Below, in pieces: positions 25,277 through 33,620 of a stretch of DNA of 37,816 nt. The notes beneath the pieces were generated by a model, which saw only the letters and a list, made by a program, of their open reading frames with translations, was not told where the DNA came from and ran no database searches. The position numbers were made by a program, and so were the translations under genes. Source of the DNA: Peterkaempfera griseoplana (GTDB lineage Bacteria > Actinomycetota > Actinomycetes > Streptomycetales > Streptomycetaceae); contig NZ_LIQR01000165.1 in assembly GCF_001418575.1 (NCBI RefSeq), forward strand, positions 1 through 37,816, in the 5' to 3' direction. Numbering within the stretch: position 1 is the first letter of the stretch; each line of letters opens with the position of its first letter.

Positions 25277-25318
25277 CTGGGGCCGGCCGCCGGGTGAACC
25301 CCCGGCGGCCGGCCCCAG
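25277..25318 (+). terminator. 18-bp hairpin between rbsCB and rbsK
   Basis: 25277-25294 and 25301-25318 form a perfect 18-bp stem with a 6-base loop, 14 bases after the rbsCB stop. There is no T-tract. Since rbsK and rbsD follow only 18 bases further on, with no evident promoter, it is more likely a partial terminator or mRNA-stabilising structure that sets transporter and kinase levels apart. Confidence 0.7.
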
Positions 25319-25336
25319 GAGAGGAAACGAAGAACG

Positions 25337-26290
25337 ATGGACCCTTACGACCTGGTGGTGGTCGGCTCGGCCAACGCCGACCTGGTGGTCGCGGTGGAAC
25401 GCCGGCCCGAGGCCGGGGAGACCGTACTCGGCTCCGACCTGGTGACCCACCCCGGCGGCAAGGGCGCGAACCAGGCCGTGGCAGCCGCCCGGCTCGGGGC
25501 GTCCGCCGCACTGCTCGCCCGGATCGGCGCGGACGGCCACGGAGACCTGCTCGCCGACTCGCTGCGCGGCGCCGGAGTGGACACCTCCGGCGTCCTGGTC
25601 GACGGCACGCCCACCGGGGTCGCCCTGATCACGGTCGACCCCTCCGGCAACAACAGCATCGTGGTCTCGCCCGGTGCCAACGCCCGCCTGACCCCGCAGG
25701 ACGTCCGGCAGGCCGAGCCCCTGCTGGCCGCCGCCCGGGTGGTCTCCCTGCAGTTGGAGATCCCCCTGGACACGGCCGCCGAAGCGGTGCGCACCGCCGT
25801 CCGCAACGGCACCCGGGTCGTGCTCAACCCGTCGCCGCCGGCGCCGCTGCCCGCCGATGTGCTGGCCGCCTGCGACCCGCTGGTGGTCAACGAGCACGAA
25901 GCGCGCCACCTGCTGCGCGCGGCCGAGCACGGGGCCGCCGACGCCGCATCGCCGCACGAGTGGGCCGCCGGGCTCCTCGCCGCCGGGCCTCGGTCGGTCG
26001 TGGTGACCCTGGGCGAACGGGGTGCGCTGGTCGCGGACGCCGACGGGGTGCTGCCGGTGCCCACGCCCAGGGTCGAGGCGGTCGACACCACCGGTGCCGG
26101 GGACGCCTTCACCGCGGCCCTGGCCTGGCGCCTCGCCCGCGGCGAGGCGCTGGCCGACGCGGCGCGGTTCGCCGTCCGGGTCGGCGCGCTGGCCGTGACC
26201 CGGCCGGGAGCCCAGGAGTCCTACCCCACCCTGGAAGAGGTCGACCAGGGCCGTCGGGCTGAGCCCGGGACGGAGGCAGTCGAGCGGTGA
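25337..26290 (+). CDS. rbsK: Ribokinase RbsK (PfkB family)
   Basis: A 317-residue sugar kinase that phosphorylates ribose at O5 with ATP. The first PfkB signature is at residues 39-54 (PGGKGANQAVAAARLG). The second is DTTGAGDAFTAALAWRLA with the catalytic base Asp256 and its anion-hole glycines. The middle has VSLQLEIPLDTAAEAV and VVLNPSPPAPLP as in ribokinases. The ATG is preceded by GAGAGG about 10 bases upstream. Its TGA overlaps the GTG start of rbsD. It supplies ribose 5-phosphate to the pentose phosphate pathway. Confidence 0.92.
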   Translation: MDPYDLVVVGSANADLVVAVERRPEAGETVLGSDLVTHPGGKGANQAVAAARLGASAALLARIGADGHGDLLADSLRGAGVDTSGVLVDGTPTGVALITVDPSGNNSIVVSPGANARLTPQDVRQAEPLLAAARVVSLQLEIPLDTAAEAVRTAVRNGTRVVLNPSPPAPLPADVLAACDPLVVNEHEARHLLRAAEHGAADAASPHEWAAGLLAAGPRSVVVTLGERGALVADADGVLPVPTPRVEAVDTTGAGDAFTAALAWRLARGEALADAARFAVRVGALAVTRPGAQESYPTLEEVDQGRRAEPGTEAVER

Positions 26291-26682
26291 AGAAGTCCGG
26301 AATCATCAACAGCCGCCTATCCGGAGCCCTGGCCGGCCTCGGCCACACCGATCAGGTCGTCGTCTGCGACGCGGGCCTGCCCATCCCCGCCGGGCCCGAG
26401 GTCGTCGACCTCGCCTTCCGCTTCGGCATCCCGTCGTTCGCCGAGGTCCTCGCGGGACTGCTGGACGAACTGGTGGTGGAGTCCGCCGTGGCCGCCGAGG
26501 AGGTGCAGGCCGCGAACCCGACGGCCGCCCGGCTGCTGGCCGGGGCCTTCCCCCGTCCGGCCCTCGAACTCGTCCCGCACGAGGAGCTCAAGGCGCGCAC
26601 CGCCTCCGCCCGCCTCGTGGTGCGCACCGGCGAGGCCCGGCCGTACGCCAACGTCCTGCTGCGCTGCGGGGTGCCGTTCTGA
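26287..26682 (+). CDS. rbsD: D-ribose pyranase RbsD
   Basis: A 131-residue mutarotase that converts pyranose and furanose forms of ribose so that the kinase receives its substrate. MKKSGIINSRLSGALAGLGH opens the protein with the conserved catalytic His20. DAGLPIP, FPRPALELVPHEELK and TGEARPYANVLLRCGVPF are family hallmarks. Length is normal. The GTG start overlaps the rbsK stop (GTGA), so translation is coupled. It is the last gene of the operon. Confidence 0.92.
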   Translation: MKKSGIINSRLSGALAGLGHTDQVVVCDAGLPIPAGPEVVDLAFRFGIPSFAEVLAGLLDELVVESAVAAEEVQAANPTAARLLAGAFPRPALELVPHEELKARTASARLVVRTGEARPYANVLLRCGVPF

Positions 26683-27161
26683 TCCCGCTCCGCGGTGAGG
26701 GCCGGTCCTGTCGCGCCGCTCGTGCATGTCGCCGCACGCATCATTCGCACCGCCGAGGAGTGTGGGCCTACAGCTTGAGTGAGCCGTGACAAGCCCAGAA
26801 CAAAGGGCGGAGGGGAGGCCTCGCCTCGCCGCGGGGAAACCAGGGCGTACCGCCGACTGGTCGCCTGAACCACAAATTACGAGGACGGGCGGCTCGGGTC
26901 CGCCACGGGAGCTGCGGCGCCCGGGATGGGTTCCGGGTTCCGGTGCCGGGCCTCCCCGGAGCTGACGGCTGATCATCTGCTGTCGCTCGCCGAGTGCTCG
27001 CGCAGCTCAGTCCTCAGCCGTCGGCTCGCGGGCGCTTCGGTGGTCGCAGCCGCGCAGGCTGCTCACCCTCGGACGGCCTCCGCGTCAACTGGAGGTGGGG
27101 CCGCCGACCGTACGGCCCGCCGGCTCCAAAGTGCCCACGCCGCCGGCAGGGTGCCGCCGTC
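26683..27161. other. Intergenic stretch between rbsD and the hemerythrin gene
   Basis: Some 480 bases between convergent genes. I see no credible gene, no clear terminator after rbsD, and one small A/T-rich patch at 26869-26882 (GAACCACAAATTAC). The rest is G/C-rich without pattern. Confidence 0.4.
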
Positions 27162-27845
27162 TCAGGCGCCGATGCGGGGCGGTGTGGCCGTGCCGTGGAT
27201 CCGCTTGGCGTAGGCCGCGTACTTGCGGCGTCCGATGGCGGGGACGAGCAGCCGGACGGGCAGGGGGGCCGTCGCGAGGACGGCCTTGACGACCTCCGGC
27301 TCGCCCTCGTACATCGCGATTCCGAAGACGAGCGGCAGGATCTTCTTGGGCAGGGCCTCCATGCCGCGCTCCCCGAGCTGGTGCCACTCCTTCGCGGTGA
27401 CGTACTTCTCGGCCAGCGGCAGGATCTCTTTCTCCTCCAGTGCCATGTGCTCATCGAGGACCGCGGCCAGCGCGTCGAACGCCTCGGCGAGCTCCTCGCC
27501 GCCCGACGCGGTGGAACGCCAGCTGCCGAGCAGCCCGACCGCCTCCGCGTAACGCTCCTCGATGACCTGGTGCTGCCGCTCGACTGTCGGCACAATGGCG
27601 GCCGCCTCCGCGCCGCCGCGCTCCGTGAGCTTGGGCCACAGCAGCAGGTCCTCGCCCTCGTGGTGCCCGTGCAGGACGTCGCACATCAGTGTCGCGTGGG
27701 CCCCGACGACCTCCGCACGCCGGCTGTCGCCGGGCTGGACGGACCGAATGAGGTCGGGCAGCAGCCGGAACTCCCGGCGCAGTCCCGCGTGGGCCATGTA
27801 CATGTCCCGCGTGTCGGCCATGGGTTGAGTGGCGAGTGGAGCCAT
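27162..27845 (-). CDS. Hemerythrin HHE domain protein
   Basis: A 227-residue cytoplasmic protein with a four-helix hemerythrin-type di-iron site in residues 10-150. Likely ligands are His19 (MAHAGLRREF), His61/His62 and Glu65 (HGHHEGEDLLLWP), His92 (QHQVIEE), and His133 with Glu137 (EHMALEEKEILP). The C-terminal third, with LPLVFGIAMYEGEPEVVKAV and RRKYAAYAKRIHG, is usual for Streptomyces members. Such proteins bind oxygen or nitric oxide or act in redox sensing; the role here is unknown. The ATG has AAGGAAGAG just upstream. It lies near a LAL regulator on the same strand, but 436 bases apart. Confidence 0.9.
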   Translation of the reverse strand: MAPLATQPMADTRDMYMAHAGLRREFRLLPDLIRSVQPGDSRRAEVVGAHATLMCDVLHGHHEGEDLLLWPKLTERGGAEAAAIVPTVERQHQVIEERYAEAVGLLGSWRSTASGGEELAEAFDALAAVLDEHMALEEKEILPLAEKYVTAKEWHQLGERGMEALPKKILPLVFGIAMYEGEPEVVKAVLATAPLPVRLLVPAIGRRKYAAYAKRIHGTATPPRIGA

Positions 27846-28281
27846 GTTCTCTTCCTTGTGTTGCGGCCGCAGTTCCTGTCACCGGATGCGGCCGGTCTTC
27901 GTCGACCGGGCATGACGCCATGGACGGCCGGACAGTCGGCGGGCTGCGAACCCGTCGCCGCCGAGGAGGGTCGCCGAGCGGCGTCCTCCTGCGGGCGAGG
28001 CCGTGCGGATCAGGGCGCTTGCCCTGCCGAGGCCCCGCAACTGCCAGAGCAGCATGTCCGGGGGACGCCTCTCCGGGCATCGGTCGGATGACCTAGCCAG
28101 GCAATCCGGGTATGGGTCACGGAACGGTCTCAGCCGACGGGCGGGACCCGCCCTCCGGAACTCCGTCGTTCGCGGGTCCGGCGCAAGGGGCCTGCCCGCA
28201 GCGCCGGACCAGGGACCAGGGGCGAGGCCCTGGGCCCGACCGCCGACCGGGTTCAGACCGGACGGCACCGCCGAGGCGCGG
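27846..28281. other. Intergenic stretch upstream of the hemerythrin gene
   Basis: Contains an inverted repeat GGCCGCA/TGCGGCC near 27863-27893, close to the hemerythrin start and possibly regulatory. No supported gene. No terminator for the LAL gene was recognised. Confidence 0.4.
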
Positions 28282-31068
28282 TCACCGCCGGTCCAGGTCC
28301 TCCAGGGCGTCACGCAGCGCCGCCCTGGAGGCGATCCCGAGCTTGGGAAACACCTGGTAGAGGTGGCCGCTCACGGTGCGGTGCGAGAGGTGGAGCTTCT
28401 CGGCGATCTGCTTGTTGGTGAGTCCGGAGGCGGCGAGGTGGGCGACCTCCCACTCCTGCGGCGTGAGCCCGACGGAACCCGAAGCGCGCCGGACCGCCCA
28501 CCCGGCCGCCTTCAGCTCGCGTCCGGCCCGGTCCGCCCACGGACGGGCGCCAAGCTCCTCGAAGATGCCCAGCGCCGTCACCAGCGCCTCTCTGGCAGCG
28601 GTGGTCATCTTCGCCTTCCGCAGCCGTTCGCCGTAAGCGAGGGTCACCCGCCCCCGTTCGAAGGGCCAGTCGTCGATGCCCGGAAGCGACAGCGTCTGAT
28701 CGAACAGCGCGGTCGCCTCGTCGTGCGCCGTGGCCGCCATGGCGGAGGCGCCGCCGACGAGCAGCGCGAGGCGGGGCGACACGCTCGCGGTCCCCGCTTC
28801 CCTGACGGCCCGCACATGGGCGGTCGCCGCCGCCTCGCGGCGGGTGCGCACGGCCGCTTCCACCAGGTCCATCACCACCCAGAGCGCATGGGGGACGTAG
28901 CGCGCCAGCGTGCCTGCGGGGCTGATGAACTCCGCATGACGGAAGGCGCTCTCGAAGTCCCCTTCCGCCACCGCGGCCAGTACCCGGATGTGCGCGGCCG
29001 CGGTCATCATCTGACCCGCGCCGCGGGCGACGGCCCAGGACGTCATCGCGTCGGCCGTCTCCGCCGCGGGACCGAAGTCACCGCGGGCCGCCGCGACCAT
29101 GGCCTTCTCGTACCGGAAGTACCAGGCGTAGAAGGGGTACTCGACCTGCTCCGTCAGCAGGAGTCCCTCGTCGGCCAGGCGGATCGTCTCGTCCCACCGG
29201 CCGGTGTTGAACGCGTCCTGGCACAGGAGCGGAAGCACCGCCAGCTTCTTGACCGACAGGCCCGCGTCCTGTCCCTGGCGCCAGATGCGGCGGGACGCGT
29301 CACGCGCTCGGTGCAGCCTGTCCACATAGACGCCAGCGGTGCCGATGCGGACGATCCTCCCGGGGTCGCTCTCATGGACCAGCCCCGCGCACAGTTCGTC
29401 CAGGCCGCGCAGCGCCGCGGCGGTGACCCGCGCCGGATCGCCGAACACCGCCGCGGACACCGTCAGCACCGCGGGCACCTCGGGCAGACGCTCCACGATC
29501 CTGTGGAACGCTTGCCACAGTTCGGGCCGGCCGCTGAAGTGGCACAGCAGCATCAGCACATTGAGGGCTTCGTCGAGCGCGGAGTCGTAGGCATCGCGCC
29601 CGTGGAGCGTCGCCTCGATGGCGTTGACGATGACCTGGTGGGCCATGTCGATGTCCCCGGTGCCGTTGAGTATCAGGTAGACCGCGGTGGCCGCCGCATA
29701 GAGGGAGGCGTGGTCGTCGGCGCCGGCCTGCCGGACCCCTTCGAGGAGCTGGGAGGCGCTGACCAGTTCGCCGGTCGCGTCGGCGCCGATGAAGGCCGCC
29801 TGCGCCAGTCGGCGGGCGCGGTCGGGCGCCGCGGGGCTCAGATGTCCGGCTCGGGTCAGGGCCCGGATCGCCGCGAACGAGTCACCGCGCGCCACGACCG
29901 TGCGGGCGCTGCACTCAAGGAGGGCGGCGACCTCCTCATCGGGTTCCACGGCCGCTTCGCCCAGATGCCACGCCCGGCGTTCGAGCTGGTCGTGCAGCAC
30001 TTCGGCGATGGCGCGGTGGGCCGCGCGGCGCTCAGCGGTGGTGGAGGCGCCGACGATCGCCGAGCGGATCAACGGATGCCGGAAGTCCAGGCGGTGGTCG
30101 CTCTCGTCGATCCGGACCAGGTCGTCCTGTTCGGCGGGGCCGAGATCCACGAGCGAGGCCCGTACGGAGGGGTGCTGCCCCGCGCGTTGCAGGACGGCCA
30201 GCTCGCCCGTCCCGTCCAGCGCTGCGATCAGCAGCAGACGGCGAGTGGCGCGGGGCAGGCCGGCCACGCGCGCGACGAAGAGGGCTTCCAGCCGCCGGCC
30301 CAGAGGCAGCACCTCGGGGAGGCGTTCCAGCGCGGCGCGCTGGGGTCCGGACAAGGCGGTGGGCAGCTCCAGCAGCGCGAGGGGGTTGCCGTGGGCGGCG
30401 GCGACGACCCTGTCAACGACGCTCCCGGCCAGGCCCGGATGACGGAAGCCGACGAGTCGGCGCGCCGACCGGTGGTCCAGCGGCAGGACCTCGTGTTCGG
30501 GCAGGTTCAGAGGGTCGAGGAAGCCCCCGCTTCCCCTGCGGGCAGCCGCCAGGACGGTGATCCGGGTGCCGGTGAGCCGGCGGGCCACCAGGCCGAGGAT
30601 CACCGCGCTGGCCCGGTCGATCCAGGGAAGGTCGTCCACGACCAGCAGCAGCGGCTGCTGCGCGGCCGCACCACGCAGCAGCGCCAGGGTGGCGTTGGCC
30701 ACGACGAGGCTCGGCGGTGGCGGGCCGGTACCGAAACCCAGGGCCACCCGCAACGCCTCGCGATACAGCTCGTCGAGCGCCTCGACCTCCTCGTGCAGCG
30801 GAAGAAGCAGCTGGTGGAGACCGGAGTACGTCATATCCGACTCGAACTGCGCACCCACCGCCCACAGGACCCGGGTCCCCGTCGCCGCGGCGTGCCGGGC
30901 GACCGCGTTCAGCAGGGCGGTCTTGCCGACCCCGGCCTCACCCGAGAGCAGCAGCGCCCCCGGGGCGTCCGCCGGACGGTCGAGGAGGTCGTCGATCAGC
31001 TCGAGGTCCTGCCGCCGCCCGACCAGACTCCCCGGTTCGCCGTCGTGCGAACGGTGATCGCGGTTCAC
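28282..31068 (-). CDS. LuxR family ATP-binding regulator (LAL/MalT type)
   Basis: A 928-residue regulator of the same class as the one at 11.6-14.4 kb but only distantly alike. Walker A is GEAGVGKT (residues 43-50) and Walker B is LLLVVDDLPWIDRAS near residue 135. A long alpha-helical repeat region follows, and the LuxR helix-turn-helix is at the end: LTPQEWEVAHLAASGLTNKQ, IAEKLHLSHRTVSGHLYQVF. The start GTG 31068 was chosen because GGGAG lies 6 bases before it. An ATG at 31095 and a frame open much further upstream exist, but that extra sequence is Arg/Pro/Gly-rich and not protein-like. Its target and ligand are unknown; the hemerythrin gene is the nearest downstream gene. Confidence 0.9.
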   Translation of the reverse strand: MNRDHRSHDGEPGSLVGRRQDLELIDDLLDRPADAPGALLLSGEAGVGKTALLNAVARHAAATGTRVLWAVGAQFESDMTYSGLHQLLLPLHEEVEALDELYREALRVALGFGTGPPPPSLVVANATLALLRGAAAQQPLLLVVDDLPWIDRASAVILGLVARRLTGTRITVLAAARRGSGGFLDPLNLPEHEVLPLDHRSARRLVGFRHPGLAGSVVDRVVAAAHGNPLALLELPTALSGPQRAALERLPEVLPLGRRLEALFVARVAGLPRATRRLLLIAALDGTGELAVLQRAGQHPSVRASLVDLGPAEQDDLVRIDESDHRLDFRHPLIRSAIVGASTTAERRAAHRAIAEVLHDQLERRAWHLGEAAVEPDEEVAALLECSARTVVARGDSFAAIRALTRAGHLSPAAPDRARRLAQAAFIGADATGELVSASQLLEGVRQAGADDHASLYAAATAVYLILNGTGDIDMAHQVIVNAIEATLHGRDAYDSALDEALNVLMLLCHFSGRPELWQAFHRIVERLPEVPAVLTVSAAVFGDPARVTAAALRGLDELCAGLVHESDPGRIVRIGTAGVYVDRLHRARDASRRIWRQGQDAGLSVKKLAVLPLLCQDAFNTGRWDETIRLADEGLLLTEQVEYPFYAWYFRYEKAMVAAARGDFGPAAETADAMTSWAVARGAGQMMTAAAHIRVLAAVAEGDFESAFRHAEFISPAGTLARYVPHALWVVMDLVEAAVRTRREAAATAHVRAVREAGTASVSPRLALLVGGASAMAATAHDEATALFDQTLSLPGIDDWPFERGRVTLAYGERLRKAKMTTAAREALVTALGIFEELGARPWADRAGRELKAAGWAVRRASGSVGLTPQEWEVAHLAASGLTNKQIAEKLHLSHRTVSGHLYQVFPKLGIASRAALRDALEDLDRR

Positions 31069-31887
31069 GAACGTCTCCCAGTGACTTCGGTCCATGTGGG
31101 TGCGGGCTGCACGGCGTCGGCCCACCCCGCTGGTGCGGCACTCCCCCGCCGCGGAAAGCGGCCACGGGGGCCGCCCGCAGACGCCGCCCACGGAGGCGGA
31201 AGCCGGTGGACGACTTCCGAGCACGGGCCCCGGACCGGACCCTCGTCCGCTCCGGCCGCTCAGGCGCCCGTACTTCTCCTGAACGCCCGCCGCCGGCGTT
31301 TCGTGCCAGGTCCGGGTAGCTGTCCGGGCTGCCGTCCGGCCGGTGGCCGGGGTCGCGTACCGGGAGCCGCCTCCTTGGGGGAGGCGCGCCTCCGGACACC
31401 CTGGACGGGAACCGCCGCCGCCCGGTCCCGCTGCCGCCGTCCGACGCGGGAGGCCCGTCCCGGCCGGTGACAGCCGGAAACGGCTGCTGCATGAACATGC
31501 CGCACGCGATCGCGGGCGGGCGCGCGGCTTCGCCGCGTCGACGGCTGCATCGGGCCCCCGCGACCTCCCGACCATCCCAGCTGTCCCGCAGGCCGTGACA
31601 CGTGTCCTGCCGCCCGTTTCGACCCGCCCCCGCGGAGCGAGGGCTGGTCACCGGCGCCCGCGGTCCGCAGTTGCCGGACAGGGGTGGTCCTGTCATGCAC
31701 GCCAAGGGCAGTGGCCAGACCCGCGCGGGCAGGAACCATGGCTGCGGGCAGCCCCACTCTCCACTGGTCGCTGGCGCTCAACGGTCCACTTCACGAAACC
31801 GCGGGGCTGAGGGCCGACCAGCCGCCACGACTCCCGAACATGCGCCCGCACCCGCCCAGTAGCCTGTACACAAAGAGAGGGGTGGGC
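31069..31887. other. 819-base region upstream of the second LAL gene
   Basis: No gene is supported. A perfect 12-bp palindrome GAGGCGCGCCTC lies at 31381-31392. The frame that extends the LAL ORF through part of this region shows no family likeness. The promoters of the LAL gene and of the small membrane protein must lie at its two ends. Confidence 0.4.
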
Positions 31888-32007
31888 ATGTCACGGGCAG
31901 GGAAGCTCACGGCTGTCGCACTGATCGGGGCGATCGCCGGCTTTTGCTGGAAAGCCCGAGGGTGGCTCTTCTACATGTGGGCCACATGGCGCGAGTCCAG
32001 GGACTGA
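31888..32007 (+). CDS. Small single-span membrane protein (39 residues)
   Basis: ATG 31888 is preceded by AGAGAGGGG at a suitable distance. The product is MSRAGKLTAVALIGAIAGFC followed by WKARGWLFYMWATWRESRD. It has one short hydrophobic helix, an Arg/Lys start and a Trp-rich, charged tail, as expected of a small membrane protein with its N-terminus inside. I do not recognise a family. No operon partner is apparent; the neighbouring frames run on the opposite strand. Confidence 0.5.
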   Translation: MSRAGKLTAVALIGAIAGFCWKARGWLFYMWATWRESRD

Positions 32008-32039
32008 CGACCGGGATCCCCGGGCCGGGCAGAGACCCG

Positions 32040-32191
32040 TCATCCGCGTTCGACGGGTGGCCGCAGTATGCGGAGGCGCATGCGATCGTCATCGAGGTAC
32101 AGCCAGAAGTCTGTGATCGGCTCGCTCCCGACATTCGATTCGGATCGATCACGAGCTCCAGCGCCTTGAGTGCCCCGTAGGCCGCGGGCAT
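32040..32191 (-). pseudogene. Frameshifted remnant of a hypothetical protein
   Basis: Two protein-like stretches occur in adjacent frames on the minus strand. MPAAYGALKALELVIDPNR starts at ATG 32191. Then, after a frame change near 32135, VGSEPITDFWLYLDDDRM and RLRILRPPVERG run to TGA at 32042-32040. The combined reading looks like one conserved domain, but I cannot name it. The first frame stays open back to the stop of the next gene, so the original start may lie further upstream (to about 32240). Confidence 0.4.
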
Positions 32192-32242
32192 CGCGATCTC
32201 GTCCGCTTGGCCGACGGCTCTCGACCAGGAGAGGTGATGTGA

Positions 32243-32488
32243 TCAGTCGCCCGTCCGCATTCGGGCCTCTTCCGCGCGACGGCGGCCTTCCTCGGCGGCA
32301 CGGAGCAGGGCTCGGCCCACGCGCTCGGCATCGTCCGGGAACAGGTGGATCTCATCGGCCCAGAGCACCGACAGCCGGACCGTGCCGTCCAGCAGGTTGG
32401 TGGCCACGTCCACCTCAGCATCATCTCCGGTGGCGTCGGTGACCTTCAGATCCCGGTCGCTGCTGTAGGCACTCACACCGTTGAGCAT
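32243..32488 (-). CDS. Conserved hypothetical protein
   Basis: An 81-residue acidic protein beginning MLNGVSAYSSDRDLKVTDAT, continuing DDAEVDVATNLLDGTVRLSV and LWADEIHLFPDDAERVGRAL, and ending in a Glu/Arg-rich helix. It looks like a small soluble protein of the kind common in Streptomyces, with a beta-rich half and a C-terminal helix. No function can be assigned. The ATG at 32488 has no clear ribosome binding site; the GTG at codon 5 is an alternative. Confidence 0.55.
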   Translation of the reverse strand: MLNGVSAYSSDRDLKVTDATGDDAEVDVATNLLDGTVRLSVLWADEIHLFPDDAERVGRALLRAAEEGRRRAEEARMRTGD

Positions 32489-32596
32489 GCCCGAGTGCCC
32501 GCGCCCCTGAGGGGGATTACAGCCTGATCGTCCGGCCCGCAAGCGTCGACTGAACTCAGACCCGCACTCGTCCACATCCACTCGCCAAGCCCCGAC

Positions 32597-32887
32597 TCAC
32601 CGGGGGGCTCCCGGCAACTGGTGGAGAGCTCCGGCGGGTAGCCGCTCAAGGAAGTCACTCAGCCGCGAGAGGTCGGCATCCGGGACGAGGTGATGCTTGA
32701 AAGCTCCCACGCTGTCGATGACGGTGTTCGCCGCCCAGGGTTGGGCGTTGAAGGCTGCGGCGAAGTAGGAGCCGCCGGACGCGACCACCTCGGCCCCTTC
32801 CTCGGACACCACCACAAGGTGGTTGAGTCCGCAGCCGCACGCACAGCACACCATCGGGATCCCGCCCATCCCGGCAAGGCGTGCCAT
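32597..32887 (-). CDS. Hypothetical protein with a Cys-rich N-terminus
   Basis: A 96-residue protein. After MARLAGMGGIP comes MVCCACGCGLNHLVVVSEEG, with four cysteines in six positions, then a region with YFAAAFNAQPWAANTVIDSV and an amphipathic end DLSRLSDFLERLPAGALHQL. The cysteine cluster could bind a metal, but no family is recognised. The start could also be the ATG at codon 7 or 12. The preceding upstream frame is not protein-like. Confidence 0.45.
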   Translation of the reverse strand: MARLAGMGGIPMVCCACGCGLNHLVVVSEEGAEVVASGGSYFAAAFNAQPWAANTVIDSVGAFKHHLVPDADLSRLSDFLERLPAGALHQLPGAPR

Positions 32888-33119
32888 TCTGGCACCGCCA
32901 CCCTGAGTTCCCGTCGGGTCGCCGATAGGAGAGCGGACTGGCGGCCTCGACGCGCAGACTGACCCCGGGGACGGCCCTCCCACTGGTGGGACTGGATGTG
33001 CGCCGCCCAAAGACGCCACTACAGGGCACTTTCCCGCCACGATCTCCCGCTCCCCCGCCCAGCTCTCAGAGCACAGCCGCCGGAAGCCAGTGCGACCGCA
33101 AGCTCGTTGATGGGCAGGA

Positions 33120-33527
33120 TTACCTGGGATCCCCCGCGGCATCCAGAGCTTCCTGACCTATCGCAATCCGAACCAATGGGGCATCCCTCTTCGGCAGCGC
33201 GACCTCGTGACATCCATCCACTCCGGTCAGCTCGAAGTACGCCAACCGGCTGTTCAGCGGAACCTTCCTGTCGAGCTGAGTGAGCGTGAACGGGCCACTC
33301 AGTAGCGTCTCGTTGCCGGTTCGGCGTTCCCGCCAACCGGTGGCTTCCCTTGGGCAACAAGAAACGCCTGGCGGGATCGAAGCCCCTGGACACATCGCAG
33401 GGGCTTGCAACCGTGTTGACTCCACCAAAGGGACATCACCGTGCGCACCGCCCCCTGAAGAGGCTTCGGCGGCCACAATGACGGCGGCGATCCGGTAGCC
33501 GAAGCCGTGCTCCGGGTCCCCCGCCAC
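33120..33527 (-). CDS. Uncertain hypothetical ORF (135 codons)
   Basis: Minus-strand frame with GTG 33527 and TAA at the end. The first part (GFGYRIAAVIVAAEAS) and the last part (LSGPFTLTQLDRKVPLNSRL, AYFELTGVDGCHEVALPKRD) look protein-like. The middle is less so, and third-position G/C drops below that of neighbouring genes. It may be a recently acquired gene or a fusion of fragments. No ribosome binding site is obvious. Confidence 0.3.
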   Translation of the reverse strand: MAGDPEHGFGYRIAAVIVAAEASSGGGAHGDVPLVESTRLQAPAMCPGASIPPGVSCCPREATGWRERRTGNETLLSGPFTLTQLDRKVPLNSRLAYFELTGVDGCHEVALPKRDAPLVRIAIGQEALDAAGDPR

Positions 33528-33532
33528 CGCCT

Positions 33533-33570
33533 GATCCCGGTGGCCGGCTGGTGTGCCGGCAACCGGGATC
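33533..33570 (-). terminator. Terminator hairpin of the hydrolase gene
   Basis: 33533-33548 and 33555-33570 form a 16-bp stem with a single mismatch and a 6-base loop, 50 bases after the hydrolase stop. Confidence 0.7.
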
Positions 33571-33620
33571 AGCGGCTGAAGGCCTGAGCCCCCTCGACGG
33601 GCCGCCTGCCGCAGCCGGTG

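Noticed and set aside
28003-31470. An 1155-codon plus-strand open frame over the second LAL gene
   Set aside because: It is antisense to a regulator with intact Walker and helix-turn-helix motifs. The translated product is repetitive Arg/Gly/Gln-rich with no recognisable domain.
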